NCBI GenBank assembly: GCA_023078555.1
Contig: CM041196.1
Location: forward strand, 2,790,001-2,854,000
Direction of reading: 5' to 3'
DNA length: 64,000 nt
Source: Ulva prolifera
Lineage: Eukaryota > Chlorophyta > Ulvophyceae > Ulvales > Ulvaceae
Both the position numbers and the translations under genes were made by a program. Numbering within the stretch: position 1 is the first letter of the stretch; each line of letters starts with the position of its first letter. The notes below the pieces were generated by a model. It made no database searches. It was not told where the DNA came from and saw only the letters and a list, made by a program, of their open reading frames with translations. Positions 11,401-22,400 of this stretch are shown here, one piece after another.

Positions 11401-14400
11401 AACGCAACGGCCGCTGCCATGGTCCACTACTTCTCCAGCCGCGGCGCAGCCGCGACTCTTGCCGGCATGGTGCGCCACCTGTTCTGGAAGGGCGTGGAGG
11501 ACATGGCTTGGTGCTGTGTGCGCAAAGCGCAGGTGCAATAGTGTTGGCCCATCTGCGTGGACTGTGATCGCACGTGTGCCCCTGTTAGCGGTGTGTTCTG
11601 TAGCCGGTGCAAACGTGTGTTCAGAGAGGACTAGCTATCGTGGCTGCGCGACGGGCGTTGCGCGCCGCCGCTGCAGTAGGTGCAGGCACCTGCGTTCCAA
11701 AGGCACCGGTGGCCACGCTAGCCGCTGGACGCGCGGCTTACGGTGGTGACGGCAGGTCGCTGTGCAGGCACAGGCTAACATCACGGGGGACGCCCGGGGA
11801 ATGGAACACGCGCGCACGGTCACGCGCGTCGGCGGCGATGCAGGAGCCGTCGGCCTGCTGGCCACGGCACAGGAACAGCCTGAGCGCGAGCTGTTCCTCT
11901 TCATCGCCTTCCAGAAATCCAAGGACGGTGCGGCTCAGCAGGCCGTCCTCACGGAGATGTCCAAGCTCCTGGCGGATCATGTCGGGGGCCACCAGGTCGG
12001 AGGTGCCGGCAAGGTCTCGACGATCTACCACCGCATCATGCGGCGGGTGGCACCGTATCCGGGGAGGTGGCTCCTCCAGAGCGCGATGCCAGCCCACCGC
12101 CTCGCCCAGCTCCCAGGTGCAGCAAACCGCCCTGTGATGTGCACGTGTTTCTGCGTGCCCGCCCGCTCTGCCGCATCTCTGCGTGCGTGTGTTTCTCTGC
12201 TGTGTTCGGCGTGTCCGCCTGCTCTGCCGCGTCTCTGCGTGCGTGTGTTTCTGTGCCGTGTTTCTGCGTGTCCGCCTGCTCTGCCGCATCTCTGCGTGCG
12301 TGTGTTTCTGTGCTGTGTTTCTGCGTGTCCGCCCGCTCTGCCGCATCTCTGCGTGCGTGTGTTTCTGTGCTGTGTTTCTGTGTGTCCGCCCGCTCTGCCG
12401 CACCTCTGCATGTGTGTGGTGTTGTGTTGAATGTGTGTGCCACCAGTGGGGGCAAAGGGTCTGATTCCACGCTTCTGACTGTGGCGAGGTGATGCAGAGC
12501 GCGCCGCCGAGGTGGTCGGCAAGCTCACGCGTGCGGTGGCCACGGCGCGCAGCGTCAAGGACAAGTGGCTGAAGGGCGCCCTGGCTGTCACCGGCGTGGA
12601 CAAGGCGGGGCTCACTGTCGAGAAGCGGAGGGCGGCGCTCGCACCTCCGCGCACGACTGTCGAGGACGTCGAGATCGACTTCCCGCACGGACCGTTTGGC
12701 GAAGACGGGGATGACGCCACCTCGGACAGCGCCTCAGACAGCGCAGACGTGGAGATGCTGGACTCCGACGCTGAAGATGCGGGGCCGATGGATGACACGG
12801 AGCAGGACCGCGACAGTGAGCTCGCAGAGCTCGTGCAGAGCACCATGCAGCTCGGCGATCTTGGGACCGCCGACGATGAGATGGTTCACGACGCGCTGGA
12901 GGAGGAGCTCAGGAGCGTTGAGGAGCAGCCGGCGCCTGTCGCCGAGGGCGGCGCAGACGGGGCCACGGACGCCGGCATGTCGTCGCTCGTGCCCCCCCCC
13001 CCCGCTGCAGAGGCCGCTTCCGGAGAGCCAGAGGGCACCCCGGCAAAGACCATCACGGCTGCCGGGGAGACGCTGCACCTGCACCTGTCGCACCGCGCGG
13101 CGCTCGGCGTGCTGTCGAACAGGCAGTACCACGTGCACACGCTCACCAAGCATCCCGCGACCGGAGAATCTGTGGTCCCGTATCCGCCCGGGATGCGGGT
13201 GCCCCAGGGCGACCCCGTCTTTGAGACGGACTACGTCACGCGCTGGGCGCACAGCAGCGGTGAGGAGTTGCTGCAGGAAGTGCGCGACGTGCTGGGCGGG
13301 GTGATCCCGACCGTGCCGGCGCGCTTCAGCAACATGTCGAAGGCCGTGAAGAAGCTCTTCGCCGAGACGAGGATGTGCCTGGTCCAAGGCTGCTTGAATC
13401 TGGCATGCACAGAGACGGCGAACTTCAAACTGCATGCATGCACCGACCACCTGAAGGGGGACATGCGCGTGAAGGGCACGGATGAAGACGTCCGCCTGTG
13501 CACATCCTGCCACGGGAGTCGCAGCGTGGAGGAATTCCGCGAGGGCCAGGGCAGCCAGATCACCGGCGGCCTCTGCCATCGGTGCCGCATCGATCGCCGG
13601 AACAAGGCCATCATCCGCCGGAACAAGAAGAAGGGGACCAACAAGCCGACCCTCCCTCTGCCTGCGCACCGACCGCCGTCCGCGACCGAGCTCGAGAACG
13701 GCAAGGACATCGGTGGCGCATACATCGAGGAGCGTCGCAGGGCGGCGCAGCGCAATGCTCTTGCTGGCGCGCGCCCCGGTGAGACCATGCTGGAGCCGTT
13801 CCTCGTGCTCGCAGCGCACGACCGGGACCGTGAGGGGCACGAGCGCCAGTGTGTCCGCGTGGGGTGCCAGAACGACAGCAGGAGCGACAGGCTCATCGCG
13901 ACGCTGTGCAGAGCGTGCTGCCAGGTGGGATCTCTGGTGTGTGGTGGCCATGCATGACCTTGCGCTGGCTGTCCCATCGGTGCTGCGTCTCTGCTGGGGT
14001 TGCTGTGCTGTGTTCGGCCTGTCCGCCTGCTCTGCTGCATCTCTGCATGTGTCTGTTCCTGCTATGCATCGACTGTAGCTAGTGCATCACTGAGAAGTGT
14101 CGCTGGTCTCATGTCACACGAGTGGACGCGCATGCGTGTGTGTGGTGCAGAGCGTGCGGAGGAGGCACTACGCCCTCGTGGCCGTCATGGACGTCGACGG
14201 CGACGCCAGTGGTGAGCTCATGTTCGTGAGGTACTGCAGCGGCTGCTGGCGGGGCCTCCCGCTGCACATGTTCCGCACCGGCGTGGGGCAGTGCATCCGC
14301 TGTGTCAAGGGCGACGCCGCGTTCCGCCTGCGGGCAGAGTCCACGCCGCGCCCGGAGCGAGCACTGGACCCCGCCACAGACGATCTTCAGCATTCGACAC

Positions 14401-15391
14401 CTGCCACGGCCCTGATCATGGACCACGCCTATGGCCCGGGGCTGTGCAAGGCCAAGGGCTGCTGGGATCCTGTGCTTCGACATGGCAGCGGTCAGCGCAA
14501 CGAGACGCGCCCCCTGCCGATGTGTCTCCGCCACATCAAGGTGCACACCTCTCACTTGTGCGTGCACAAAGCCGCCCGCTCCTAGAACCTGGTCAGCTGC
14601 ATGCCCATGCAACGCGTGTGTCGTGTTGTATGGGAGGTAAACAGCAGACGGGGCCATGCATATGCTCTGCCGACATTCGTACCCGTGTCGGGCTGCTGCG
14701 AATGTATGCGTTGCATCCTGTGTTATGTAGACGTGTCGCAGCTTAATTTCTGAGGCCACAGATGTCGCCGCTCTGCACGCTCGGTCGTGTGCAGGCATGG
14801 TATGTGAGATCCGAGAAGACGGGGCTGCTGCAGCGCTGGTGCTCTGGCCATGAGCGGTGGGAGCACCCTGACGTCTTTGGGGGATTCTGGCATGCCTGCC
14901 AGAATCGGCTCAGTCCGAGCCGCCGCGCCGAAGCAGAGGCGATTGCAGAGCGCATCGCGCTTGCACGCGCAGATGGCACGCTTGACGGCGCCCCGCCCGC
15001 GGCCGCTGCGCCTGTGCCCACGATCACCGCCGAGCCCGCGGCGATGCCGGCGGCTGCAGCTGTGCATGCGGTCGACGAGACTGTGGAGGAATGGAGGCCG
15101 GAGTGGGGCCGGCAGACCGCCGTCGTTAACGGCTACAACGCGTGCAAACAAGTCAAGGAGTACCTCGGCACGGAAGGCGCGATTGACTTTGTGGAGATCA
15201 TCCGGGGCAGCAGGGCTGGCAGCGGTGATGATGACATCGCGGCTGCAGTGACCGCACTGTACCAGAGGCTGGCACAGACGACGCAGCCGGCCGCGTCGGC
15301 GATCGGGTTCCCGGCAGCCCCGGCACCGGCGCCGACGACATGTGTGCGCTGCGGCGAGCCCACAGCAGCGGGCGCCTTTGTCGGCAAGTAA
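8438..15391 (+). CDS. Spliced gene: tyrosine-recombinase-like core plus zinc-motif repeats
   Basis: Proposed exons: 8438-8472, 9003-9360, 9584-9754, 9923-10093, 10232-10387, 10554-10826 (3' end least sure), 10933-11003, 11142-11532, 11768-12116, 12498-13924, 14151-14540, 14762-15391. All introns are GT-AG, most start GTGYG and most acceptors end TGCAG. Phase is kept at every junction, giving about 1,473 residues. Residues ~90-190 are helical, like a core-binding domain. AGLRTPFFQYWRW (R259) resembles the first Arg box of tyrosine recombinases. RSLRSSMVLRM (R464/R467), LGTW (W496) and HYF (Y508) resemble the second box, with Arg in place of the usual His and about 6 extra residues before the Trp. 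After an acidic linker come zinc motifs at about 952, 993, 1110, 1163, 1233 and 1458. The recombinase reading (Crypton-like or domesticated) is inference; the exon structure is firmer. The TAA lies inside the last zinc motif. Confidence 0.65.
8742..8790. repeat. Dispersed ~47-bp repeat, copy 2 (in intron 1)
   Basis: Partner of 6711-6757. It lies in the 530-bp first intron of the spliced gene. Confidence 0.65.
12143..12425. repeat. 57-bp tandem repeat inside intron 9
   Basis: Five head-to-tail units of 56-57 bp around CCGCCYGCTCTGCCGCATCT fill most of the 381-bp intron between 12117 and 12497. Single related units occur in two other introns of the same gene (about 10840-10885 and 14000-14060). 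The repeat has therefore moved or converted between introns of one gene. Confidence 0.85.
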
Positions 15392-15533
15392 GTGTGCATC
15401 CTATGCGCCGCATCGGGCATGGAAAGCCTGACGCTCGTGGACGTCGGCAGTGCCCTCGAGTCGGGGATGCTGTATGGTAAAGGTGCGGCCTGTCGTGCGC
15501 TGCATGATCTGAGGGCGCAAAACGTATCATGTG
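15392..15533 (+). other. Coding-like tail after the TAA, cut by retroelement
   Basis: The frame of the upstream gene continues open after TAA (15389-15391) into VCILC, completing a C-x2-C-x14-C-x2-C pattern. It stays coding-like for about 45 codons until the retrotransposon junction near 15534. Either the gene once continued here and acquired a nonsense change, or the TAA is the true stop and GTAAGT at 15388-15393 is a coincidence or an alternative donor. Confidence 0.4.
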
Positions 15534-16615
15534 TTGAGCGTTACAATCGCGTTGTGGAAGAAGCTGTTCGGCATTTCATCGGTCCCGCACATGATGATTG
15601 GGATGCATTCCTGCCACATATCGAGTTTAGCATGAATAGCTCCAAGTCGGCAGCCACGGGCTGCACGCCGTTCTCATTGAACCGTATCACTCCTCCACTG
15701 TCTCCCACAGCCCTTGCAATTGCGTTTAAATTGCCACAGCATCAGCAACCAGCCCCAGCCGTGATGCACCGCATGTATTACTTCCTAGCAAAGCAAGCTC
15801 TGGTAGAGGCCAAGCAGTCAATGTGGTCGGACTTCAACAGGAAATCTGCTTGGCCAACCTTCTCTGTGGGTGACTTGGTCCTGCTATCTATACGTAAGGT
15901 TGCTCTGCATCATCCATCTCTCCGAAAGAAGTTTACTCCGCGCTGGTTGGGTCCCTGTAAAATTCTGGAAGTAGTGGGCCGGGCCGCTGCCCGTATATCA
16001 TTGCCGACCACGCTGCAGCGCCTAGGCCTACATGATGTCTTTCACTTCTCTGTGCTCAAACCTTACAATGAGTCCTTCGATGCTGCATGCGCCAACAGCC
16101 CTGAACCTGCCAAGTCATCGGCCACTGTAGACACGACCACTTATGAAGTTGAATGTGTAGTCAATTACATGCGGTCGCGGCATCGCGATGACGACATCTC
16201 CATCGCGTGCCCTCACTACCTGGTGCGCTGGGTTGGCTACGATGCATCTCATGACTCTTGGTTACCAGTTGATGAGTTGTCCGGATGCCTGGAGAAAGTT
16301 GCCGATTATCTGTTCCACAATGCCTCCAGTACTCAGAGAGCGCACATGATTCATGAGTTTCCGCGTGAAGCGCGGCTGCAACTGTCCCATATAGCAGCCA
16401 AGGCTGAATCCACCAGGCGTCCCGTCGCTGGGGGGAAGGTGCCCGCGGGTGGCAGCAACATCGACGATCCCAAACGCAAACCGCGTAGACGTAGTTCTCG
16501 GTTGAGCGAATCCCATAAGGCAGCACTTTCCAGGGTCACCTACTGCAATTGTTGTGGTAGGATGCGGACTGAGTTCGCAAAGCGCATGTGCGCTAATGCT
16601 GTCCCCCCGCTGTGA
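15534..16615 (+). pseudogene. Truncated integrase C-terminus with chromodomain
   Basis: Begins at VERYNRVVEEAV (region of the catalytic Glu) and runs open to TGA at 16613-16615. It contains the GPY/F-type module (FTPRWLGPCKILEVVG) and a chromodomain (EVECVVNYMRSR ... HYLVRWVGYDASHDSWLP). The basic tail ends in a Cys cluster (CNCCGRMRTEFAKRMC). The first two catalytic Asp residues and all upstream domains are absent, so it cannot act alone. It is nearly identical to the corresponding parts of copies B and C-D. Confidence 0.9.
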
Positions 16616-16851
16616 TGCTGAAGGGGACGCCTGGATGTAAGCAGACTGCCTCTGTGAGGCCGGGGATGGGGATGGGGATTTCCAGGCCATAGGTGATGTG
16701 AGGAGGGGGCTCCCGGGAGCAAGGCCAACCCCTGCCTAAATCTGATCCGCCAGGTTGCATGTCGCGGGGCACCAACCTGTTTTTCCATCATGTGACTTCC
16801 ATAAAACCCGACAGACCCAATTCCATCATCTGAACCCACCTATGTGTGCAG

Positions 16852-17156
16852 TTAGAAACTTGCCAGTCCCTAAGATCCCACAAGATCCGACATCCCATTC
16901 CCTCGTCCAGCGTCGACGCTTTCTCCAGAACGTCCGCCAGTTGATGCTAGATGCCACTACAATGCCAGCGCTTGGAGACTACCACTCTCAGTACCTCACT
17001 GACCTCTGCCATGTCAGAAGAGTTACTCGCAGGCTGCATGATGCAGTCCTAGACCTAGATGAGGCCATGAGTGAAATGATAAACCGCTACTCAGGTCGTC
17101 AATTGTTGCCAGAGTATTTCCACGATCTCTGCGATGAGTTTCCCAGCCAGCTCTAG
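16852..17156 (+). CDS. ORF3 of family-1 retrotransposon (copy A)
   Basis: About 101 codons between pol and the polypurine tract, ending at TAG 17154-17156. The open frame has no good conserved ATG (the Met at PPMCAV is Ile in copy C). A splice acceptor GTGTGCAG ends at 16851, leaving two nucleotides and then codons leading to Leu-Pro. The product is helical and charged (FLQNVRQLMLDATTMPALGD, then RRVTRRLHDAVLDLDEAM). The frame is open in all three family-1 copies, and a homologous frame sits in the same place in family 2 (39103-39401). Function unknown; expression from a spliced subgenomic RNA is inferred. TGTAA lies downstream near 17216. Confidence 0.65.
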
Positions 17157-17360
17157 AACTAGCCTTAATTCCAACAAGGTCACTCATCCGTATTCCAGAT
17201 GAGTAGACCCTTCTCTGTAAATACCACATTGCCCCGGTCTTATGATGTACCCTACCATTCAAGTCAATGTGCTGTCTCCATTTATCTGCTTACCTGAGCT
17301 TCCTGACTTGCCCTGAGCTTGCAGAGCATACTCTTGTTTGCCCTGCTCCGCTCCCGTGTG

Positions 17361-17370
17361 TGGGGGGAGG
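17361..17370 (+). promoter_or_regulatory. Polypurine tract, copy A
   Basis: Purine-rich TGGGGGGAGG immediately upstream of the LTR start TGTTGTAATGG. This is the plus-strand primer site expected in LTR retrotransposons. Confidence 0.8.
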
Positions 17371-18172
17371 TGTTGTAATGGCCAAGTCTGTCTGCTCAGA
17401 AGCACACATATTCCAGATATGCAGGCACCAATTGTGGATACATGTGTATGTATCTCAGGCTAGTGCCTTGCAAAACTTGAGCCAGGCGAAAGTATACCAA
17501 AGAATACCTCAGAATGCCAGCATGTACCACGTCACAGCTGTGTGCATGAGCTGCATGCATACAGCCACATGTGCGTAATTCCACATGCCCAAAAGTGCCA
17601 CTAGCATTCCTCAACATGTACAATCTCACATACCAATCCCATGTATCATGCCACCTTATGCCGCAGCCTTTTGGCAGTGCGAAGTGCCAGCTCAGCACAT
17701 GACACGTTATGCATGCATCGCATGCATACCCCTGGTCTGCGCTTGCGCACGCCAAGGGTGCAGCGTCAAAGACCATGCCAGCCAGTCTATGTCTGCGTAT
17801 CCATGCAGCACGATGTTGCTGCATTGGATTGACGGAGGATGATACATGCCAAATCCCAATGCCCGCAGAAGATCGCCTGATCTCGCGGGATGCTGCACCC
17901 TGATCCATACAGAGTTCAACGAGCAGCGCGATTCCACAGTTCCACAGAGCTATCAGTAGCGAGGACAGCACAAAGCAGGGATGGGCCTGGGCACATATAT
18001 TCCAAGTGTATTGTTGTGATCGACACAATTACGTTTGGTACCGACGTCGATTGGGACGCTCCTGTTCCAGTCATTCCATTGTGTGATGCATTGTTACCCG
18101 TTTCACTCTCTCATGTCAATTCTGTACGCTCGCTAGGGTGCCCAGCTCCGTGCGCTACCCGACTTGTCAACA
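17371..18172 (+). repeat. Family-1 LTR (copy A)
   Basis: TGTTGTAATGG ... GACTTGTCAACA, 802 bp, in plus orientation. It matches the 799-bp LTRs at 23262, 53972 and 63026. The extra bases and several substitutions, mainly near the 3' end, make it the most diverged of the four. Confidence 0.9.
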
Positions 18173-19489
18173 GCGCAGCAACCGATGGGATGGCTCGCAA
18201 GCCGACACGTTGAGAAAATAAACGAACGCATTCGCTTTCCCCAGCGCTGATTATAAAAGCAAGCGTCTCAAAATTGTACCTAACAACAATATGCTATAAG
18301 ATCGCATAATGATGCCGGCGCTTGTGACCGCGGTCTAAGCGCCGGCAGAATATTGGAATGCCTGTCGTGTCTGCGCGCATACTTGGCCAACGGCTTTCTG
18401 AACACGACCATGAAAGACATAACGCTAACATTCACTGATACCATGTCAGAAACGCTATCATTCGTGCAGGTCAGACGCGCAGTCCTCATGCAGGTCAAGA
18501 CAGGACAAGCAGCGTTCCATACCTGCTACGCACAGAGGTAGAACCGAGGAACGCAAAGGGGGAGACAGATACTGCTAGTACCGTGAGACAGTAAGAGTAA
18601 AGTTTACAGCTTTCCGTGTGCACATCCATATATGCACACTTAAAAGTCAAGATTACGGCGGGAGATCCTCGCACGATCTCCCTCACTACTCCGGGACAAG
18701 CCCGCTCGCGGCTTACCCCTACACTGGATCCGCAGACCGATCGTGCATGGGTGCACCTGTCACCACATTGCTGCCCGCAAGCGCATGCATTGTGACACTC
18801 AGGTCGTACGTCGGCAATGCACAGATCACGGGATGTACTATAATGCGGTGAGGCAAAACAGGAACCACGTAAGACTGTAAGAGAATGGTTACAGTAGACT
18901 TGGAGGCACATGACTATATGCCACCGATCAGTCAAGTCTACGGCGGTCATAACCACAGTTACCGCACACAATTCTCCCATGGATTGTGCTAGATTACGCT
19001 CATGCATATGATCATGCGTATATCCTAACATAACAGGAGTTGGGCCCGTGGCCACCACACTCATGTGCGTACTTGCACGTCATGCATTGTATCCCAGGAT
19101 GGACCTCATTTATGGCACGCGGCACTCTGCTTTCCGGCGACCCATAATTTTTGCGATGTGGGGACATGCCGGAGACGAATAAAGCCCATGCCCACACAAT
19201 GTGTCGGGGTGTTGAGCACCAGAAAACTGCACCGACGCATCTCACTAAGTACCATATCCAGGACGTCTCGGACACGCCAAAGAACAACACGTACGTGAGG
19301 TGACCTGCCAGGACACCTTCCCGCCCCTGAACCCTCAATTGCATATGTGTTCTGTCGTGGCTAATGCTGGTCGCCTGTTGCTGGTCGTGTCGATTGACCT
19401 CGTCCACGGCATGGCAGTCGAGCCCCCGGAGGCTCGGCGCTTGGCATTTGATAATACTTGTTAGGCCATATCTGCAATGCTAGGGCCCC
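18173..19489. other. No gene recognised; possible LINE leader
   Basis: About 1.3 kb between LTR A and the LINE ORF. A TATAAAAG occurs at about 18252. No recognisable protein on either strand. Part of it may be the 5' leader of the LINE. Confidence 0.4.
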
Positions 19490-22400
19490 ATGGGCAAGCC
19501 GAAGCGGAAGGAGCCGTCAAAGGCAAAGCTGAGCGACCTGAACCGCCAGCACGCTTCGCAGTCGCCCGTGCGACCTAGCCTATTGATTACAGATCAACGT
19601 AGCATCCTAGATACTAATGAAGTTGTTAACTGCAACAATGGACAGCTCGCAGTCGTGCAGCGCGAGTCACCGCGCGGGTCTCCACAGCCCAAGCGCCGGC
19701 GCGCAGCACCTGCCAGCGGGACAGCTACCGAGGCTCATCTCTCTGCACAGGTAAAATCAGCGCTGAATGTGGTGCCTGGTGAGACTCAGCTCGCCACGGC
19801 TGCCCCTCAGCAGCCGCCAGCCACCAGCAACGACCAACACGACAGGGCTCACGGCGCTGCACAGTGCCACCATCCACCCCCGCCCGCCTCCGCCGACACC
19901 CCTTCCCCGCCTCTTCCCCCGCCTCCTGGCCTCGCAGGCGCAGCAGCCAAGCAGTCTGCTACCCGCCGGCCACATCGCCAAGCCGCAGCAGCCGCCGGCG
20001 CACCCCCCCCTGCGCAGGCCAGTGGGGGCACGGGCGGCAACGCCAAGCAGCAACGTGCCCGGCGGGGAGGTAAGAAGAAAGGCAAGGGACGGGGAGCAGG
20101 TAGCCAGTCGCAGCGGGCGGGCCCCCGCAGACAGGCCGGGCTCCGTGCGGCTGCATCTGCCCCGCCAGTGCAGCGGGCCAACGCGGCCCCACGGCTGCGC
20201 CTGCCGCAGCATGTCCCCCCAGCCGCCCGGCTGGGGTGGGCCGAGTCGTGCACAAGGGTGTGGGAGCTGGTGGCCGGCGCGTGCACGCATGCGCGCGGCG
20301 ACAGCGCGCGAGAGGAGGTTGTTGCCGCTTTCGAGGAGCTCATGCGCCTGCCCATGCGCCTGCTAGCGTACAGCAGGGGGCGGCGCTCTGGGAAAGCGGC
20401 GGCAGGGCGTTGCCGCGACTACGCCCTCGGGCTGCCCGTGGAGATGTGGGAGGACACGCCGCCCGGCCGCTGGCCCGGGAGGCGCAAAGCTCCCATGTCT
20501 GCAGATCAGCTGCGGGCGCAACACATCGACAGATGCTTTCGCATCAAGCGCTCCATTCACAAAGCTGGCCGCGGATTGCAGGATGGCAAGCCCGCAGATG
20601 CACGGTCCCCGGAGGTCCAAGCCGGTCTGCGCGCATTGTTCCCTCCAGCAGATCCGCCGGTCCCTCTGGAGCCGAACCCGGATGTCCCCGCTCTGTGCCT
20701 GACACGGGAGGCGCTGGTGGCGGCGGTGGCCGCCGTGAGCGCACACCATCGAGGGTCGTCGGCCGGCCCGTCCGGCTGGACGTTCGAGATGATCTGCGCA
20801 GCATGCCAATCCTCGGACGCAGCCACCGACGCGCTGCTGGCGGTCGTCAACCACATGCTGTCCGGCATGCTGCCACGGGAGACGTTCCTGCTGGACGGGC
20901 TCCTCATCGGCCTGGAGAAGCCGGACGGTGGCACGCGGCCGATCGCGGTGGGGGAGACCTGGTACCGGTTCGCGGCAGTGTGCGCCCTGCGCGAGTACGG
21001 CCGCGGCATCGGAGAGAGCCTGGCACCGCTGCAGGTCGGCGTTGGCACACGGGGCGGGACCGAGACAGTCGTGCACGGCCTGTCTTCTGCTCTGGCCGAG
21101 GTCGCTTCGGTGTTCTCGGTCGACATGAAGAACGCCTTCAACTGCATCGACCGCGCGGCCATGTTCGCTGCCGTGAAGGAGCGTGCCCCGGCGCTGCTGC
21201 CCTTCACGCAGTGGGCGTACGGCGCCGGGACCCCGCTGCACATCGCGGGCGCTCCGGAGGACGTCGAGCCGGTCCTCTGCCAACGTGGCGTCCGCCAAGG
21301 TGACCCCCTGGGCCCCCTCCTGTTTGCGTTGACCCTGCAGCCTGTCTTGGAGCGCGTCGACGCGTCAGGCGCCGGCGCACCTGTGGTGGCGTACCTGGAC
21401 GACATCAGCATCGCGGGCGACCTCGCGGCTGGAGCTGCCGTGTTCCGGCGGCTGTGCGTGGAAGCTGATGGCGTGCGCAGCATCGGGCTGGAGGTGAACC
21501 CGGCCAAATGCGGCGTCCACAGCGCCGACGCCGAGGCGGCGGCCGCCGTGGCCGCAGAGCTCGGCATTCGGGATCTGCACGCGGGCTTCAAGGCTGTCGG
21601 CACGCCTCTGGGCACCCCGGAGTACGTCGCCGAGGTGCTGGACGCGCGGGCGCGCGAGGTCGAGGGCCTCGTCGAGACCCTCGTGCGCATCCCGCTCTCA
21701 GTGCAGGCGCAGTTCCTCCTGCTGCGTGTGTCCCTGAGTGTGCGCATGACGCACCTGATGCGGACGGTGCCGTATGCCGTGCTCGAGCCGCACATGCGCA
21801 GGGCAGAGGCCGCTGTGTGGCGCGGTGCCGCCGCAATCCTGTGCCTGCCGCCGGAGGTTGCGGAGGCTGCTGCCGCGTCTGACAACTCGGCCACTGACGC
21901 TGAGACGCGGCGGCTTGCTTACCGGCTGATGTCCCCTGTCAGACATGGCGGGCTCGGACTGACGATGCTGGTGGACAGCGTCGCTGACGCGGCTTTCCTG
22001 TCGGGGGCCGGCACGGCCGAGCGCAACCTCGCCGGCTGCCCGGACCTGCTCCGCCCCCTCCGCGGCCACAGCCGGGGCAGTCTGTTGCAGCGCTGGCAGG
22101 GCTTGTTCGACGAGCTGCATGAGCTGCTGGGATGGGAGGCGGATGCCCGCGACCTGCCGGACGAGTTCGTCTCGGGCAAGCTGCTAGCGGCCCAGCACGA
22201 GGTGGGGCGCGCGGTCGCGGACCATGCGGCCTCACTCGTGCTACAGGGCATCGACCTCGACACGCCGGCCGGCAGGCGGGAAGCGGCGTGGCTCAGGAGC
22301 GCTTCGGGGGGGCCTGCAGGCGCCTTCCTCTCCGCTCTGCCGGGCGGCGTTCTCACCATGGGCGACGACATGTTTGTCCTGGCGGTGTGGCACCGCCTGC

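Larger units (their letters stand above)
15534..18172 (+). mobile_element. Ty3/Gypsy chromovirus copy A (family 1, 5'-truncated)
   Basis: Plus-strand 3' part of the family-1 element: last third of integrase, chromodomain, ORF3, polypurine tract and one LTR. Everything upstream of the integrase catalytic Glu region is missing. The left junction (about 15534) abuts the spliced gene. No target duplication is seen. The same 2.6 kb occurs inverted in copy B, so A and B form a long inverted repeat around the LINE at 19490-23072. Confidence 0.9.

Noticed and set aside
20363..21894. Long antisense frames (311 and 445 codons) over the LINE
   Set aside because: They mirror the RT coding strand in a high-GC3 gene; the sense frame has clear RT motifs.
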